A DNA stretch of 5,730 bases from positions 1,655 through 7,384 of the forward strand of contig DCPV01000261.1 of the NCBI GenBank assembly GCA_002323775.1, in the 5' to 3' direction. The DNA comes from Firmicutes bacterium UBA1535 (GTDB taxonomy: Bacteria; Bacillota; Clostridia; Tissierellales; Sedimentibacteraceae). The notes beneath the pieces are model-generated. The model was not told the origin of the DNA. It did not search any database and saw nothing but the letters and a program-made list of their open reading frames with translations. This document shows, in pieces, positions 4,746 through 5,730 of the stretch (its first letter is position 1; each line of letters starts with the position of its first letter). Position numbers and translations under genes: made by a program.

Positions 4746-5730
4746 ATGCTGGAAAGAAGTTCTGGAATACTAATGCCTGTGAGCTCATTGCCATCCAAAT
4801 ATGGCATAGGAACATTAGGAAAAGAAGCATATAATTTCGTAGATTTTTTACATTTAAGCAATCAAAAATATTGGCAGCTGCTGCCTATGGGACCTGTTTC
4901 ATATGGTGATTCTCCATATGCTTCATTTTCAGTGTTTGCAGGAAACCCATACTACATAGACCTTGATGTCTTGATAGAGGAGGGGCTTTTATCCTTCGAA
5001 GATTGCGAGATTTTGAATGTGAATGATAAATATGTAGACTACGAAAGGCAGTTTAATTTCAGATATAAAATACTTCATAAAGCCTTTGTTAATTCAATCG
5101 GAAAATATGGAAACGAAATAAACGAATTTAAAGATAATAATCAATGGGTAGATGATTATGCCTTATTCATGTCATTAAAGTATTACAACAATCAGAAATC
5201 TTGGCACGAATGGGAAGACAAGATATCAAAAGATAACATAAAAGAAATTGAAAAATACAGACATATGCTTAAGGATGATATAGAATTTTGGATATTTCTT
5301 CAGTTTATGTTTTATAAGCAATATACTAAATTGAAGGATTACGCAAATAGCAGAGGAATTTATTTGATTGGTGATATGCCAATTTATACAGCAGAGGATA
5401 GCGTAGAAGCTTGGTCTGAAAGAAGTCTGTTCATGACAGATGCTTGTAAGCGCCCAAGCTTAGTTGCAGGAGTACCACCTGATGCCTTTTCAGACAAGGG
5501 TCAGCTTTGGGGAAATCCTGTATACAATTGGCAATATCATAGAATGAATTCTTATGAATGGTGGATAAAAAGACTCAACTTATCATTAAAGCTATATGAC
5601 CTTGTCAGAATAGACCACTTTAGAGGGTTTGATGAGTTTTGGGCTGTAGAAAGAGGTTCTGAAAATGCGATTTCCGGCTCTTGGCTTCCTGCAAATGGGA
5701 GAGAGATGTTTAATCGTGCTGCAAAAAAGA
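4746..5730 (+). CDS. malQ: 4-alpha-glucanotransferase (amylomaltase), N-terminal two thirds (cut by window edge)
   Basis: GH77 enzyme (EC 2.4.1.25) that transfers alpha-1,4-glucan segments between maltodextrins in the cytoplasm, in glycogen or maltose breakdown. 328 codons are present of a family that is usually about 500. Motifs in order: PVSSLPSKYGIGTLG (11-25); WQLLPMGP followed by YGDSPYASFSVFAGNPYYIDL (43-73); GDMPIYTAEDSVEAW (209-223); GVPPDAFSDKGQLWGNPVYNW (242-262); and RIDHFRGF (288-295). D290 in the last motif is the catalytic nucleophile by family alignment. The general acid/base Glu expected further on lies beyond the window. The ATG is preceded by AGAAAGG (4728-4734) at an 11-nt distance. 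Spacing of 28 bp from the nucleoside kinase, with no terminator between, suggests one operon. No frameshift is seen in the visible part. Confidence 0.96.
   Translation, partial: MLERSSGILMPVSSLPSKYGIGTLGKEAYNFVDFLHLSNQKYWQLLPMGPVSYGDSPYASFSVFAGNPYYIDLDVLIEEGLLSFEDCEILNVNDKYVDYERQFNFRYKILHKAFVNSIGKYGNEINEFKDNNQWVDDYALFMSLKYYNNQKSWHEWEDKISKDNIKEIEKYRHMLKDDIEFWIFLQFMFYKQYTKLKDYANSRGIYLIGDMPIYTAEDSVEAWSERSLFMTDACKRPSLVAGVPPDAFSDKGQLWGNPVYNWQYHRMNSYEWWIKRLNLSLKLYDLVRIDHFRGFDEFWAVERGSENAISGSWLPANGREMFNRAAKK

Noticed and set aside
1..5730. CRISPR array, insertion sequence, phage, toxin-antitoxin or other defence island
   Set aside because: There are no regularly spaced repeats, no terminal inverted repeats or transposase motifs, and no small toxin/antitoxin pair. 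All substantial genes are accounted for by metabolic or envelope functions.

Overview
The window looks like a stretch of chromosome from a low-GC, anaerobic Firmicute, most likely in class Clostridia. The DNA is AT-rich, with very AT-rich intergenic regions. Shine-Dalgarno sites are purine-rich, promoters are sigma-A-like, and an oxygen-sensitive ferredoxin-linked 2-oxoacid oxidoreductase is present. The genus cannot be fixed from the sequence alone. All genes recognised have an ordinary chromosomal character; I see no transposase, phage gene, integrase, CRISPR array, tRNA or rRNA.

Left part, minus strand (1-2678). Two transcription units point leftward. The one nearer the window edge is iorA-iorB, encoding indolepyruvate:ferredoxin oxidoreductase. 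iorA is complete at 54-1820. iorB is cut by the window edge after 16 full codons. The pair has its own strong promoter (TTGACA, 17 bp, TAAAAT at 1897-1925). Upstream of it is a monocistronic gene (2033-2599) for a small membrane-anchored protein. It has one transmembrane helix, a long Asn/Pro/Gly/Thr-rich linker and a C-terminal domain resembling the LysM-like subdomain of the endolytic transglycosylase MltG/YceG, but no catalytic domain. It has its own promoter, and a clear intrinsic terminator separates it from iorAB. Its most probable start is a GTG at 2599 rather than the TTG at 2611.

Middle (2600-3010). This is a divergent intergenic region of about 410 bp with no gene. It contains the leftward promoter, a perfect 8-bp tandem repeat (ttgtaaat) with a third copy about 45 bp away, and a possible weak rightward promoter. 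It also contains a segment of about 146 nt (2825-2970) that can fold into a closed, riboswitch-like structure just before the Shine-Dalgarno site of the next gene. This candidate leader RNA is the least explained item in the window.

Right part, plus strand (3011-5730). A 568-residue nucleoside (uridine-type) kinase carries TGS and ThrRS-editing-like (SAD) domains in front of a P-loop kinase domain. It is followed after 28 bp by malQ (4-alpha-glucanotransferase), which is truncated by the right edge. The spacing suggests they are co-transcribed.

Functionally the window is a set of neighbouring housekeeping genes: aromatic amino-acid fermentation (IorAB), a cell-envelope protein, nucleotide salvage and glycogen/maltodextrin metabolism. 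It does not look like one dedicated system. I found no convincing new multi-gene system. The points worth following up are the structured leader and the MltG-like protein without a catalytic domain.
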